Assembly: GCA_900772435.1 (NCBI GenBank)
Contig: CAAHEM010000045.1
Coordinates: 1-5,470, forward strand
Source: Bacilli bacterium
GTDB taxonomy: Bacteria > Bacillota_I > Bacilli_A > RF39 > UBA660
Reading direction: 5' to 3'
DNA: 5,470 nt
Position 1 is the first letter of the stretch; every line of letters begins with the position of its first letter. The notes under the pieces are model-generated. The model did no database searches. It saw only the letters and a list, made by a program, of their open reading frames with translations, and was not told where the DNA came from. This document shows, in pieces, positions 5,397 to 5,470 of the stretch. A program made the translations under genes and the position numbers.

Positions 5397-5470
5397 GGAG
5401 CCATAGCCAAGTGGTAAGGCACAGGTCTGCAACACCTCCATCGTCGGTTCAAATCCGACTGGCTCCTCCA
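5397..5470 (+). tRNA. tRNA-Cys (anticodon GCA)
   Basis: The 74 bases fold as a full cloverleaf. The acceptor pairs 5397-5403 with 5460-5466; the D stem is GCC/GGC with a nine-base loop carrying GG; the anticodon arm is 5422-5438; the variable loop has four bases; the T arm is GTCGG/CCGAC with TTCAAAT. The anticodon GCA (5429-5431) reads UGU and UGC. Discriminator U73 (5467) is the known key identity base for cysteinyl-tRNA synthetase. CCA is encoded and ends the window. The first anticodon-stem pair (27:43) is C-C, a mismatch, and position 38 is C. The body otherwise closely resembles the Bacillus tRNA-Cys as I recall it. It has its own promoter and may also receive read-through from gene 5. 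Confidence 0.95.

Overview
The window is strongly AT-rich and densely coded. All five protein genes and one tRNA lie on the + strand. TGG is used for Trp and gene 5 ends in TGA, so the genetic code is the standard bacterial one and not the Mycoplasma/Spiroplasma code. The short gaps, GGAGG/AGGTGA ribosome sites, U-tract terminators and a CCA-encoding tRNA-Cys of Bacillus type point to a low-GC Bacillota with a compact genome. It may be an uncultured gut Bacilli/Mollicutes-like lineage, but that placement rests on recalled protein style, not on a marker gene.

Layout: (1) 1-1323 is the 3' part of a large cysteine-rich, repeat-bearing, presumably exported protein, closed by a terminator at 1324-1355. 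(2) 1404-2144 is a membrane-tethered thioredoxin-fold protein with a DsbA-like CPHC active site, with its own promoter and a terminator with a GAAA loop. (3) 2215-3324 is an N-terminally anchored extracytoplasmic protein with beta-propeller-like repeats. It is followed 41 bases later by (4) 3366-3695, a small double-LysM protein without a signal peptide, then a terminator at 3694-3718. (5) 3758-5365 is a five-helix membrane protein with a large outside domain, part of it DUF4352/telokin-like. (6) 5397-5470 is tRNA-Cys(GCA), with a near-consensus promoter whose -35 box lies in the last codons of gene 5.

Functionally this reads as a cell-envelope region. Three or four of the five proteins should be exposed outside the membrane and a fifth carries a peptidoglycan-binding fold. 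The most suggestive link is the DsbA-like CPHC protein directly downstream of an exported protein with 28 cysteines in the visible 440 residues, which suggests a local disulfide-forming arrangement. The regulatory DNA is also notable. Transcription units are separated by terminator-promoter modules in which the -10 box lies only about 5 to 9 bases from the ribosome site, so the predicted leaders are very short. Three starts (2215, 3366, 3758) were placed downstream of the longest possible reading frames, because the upstream GTG/TTG codons are part of, or directly abut, the ribosome-binding sequence.
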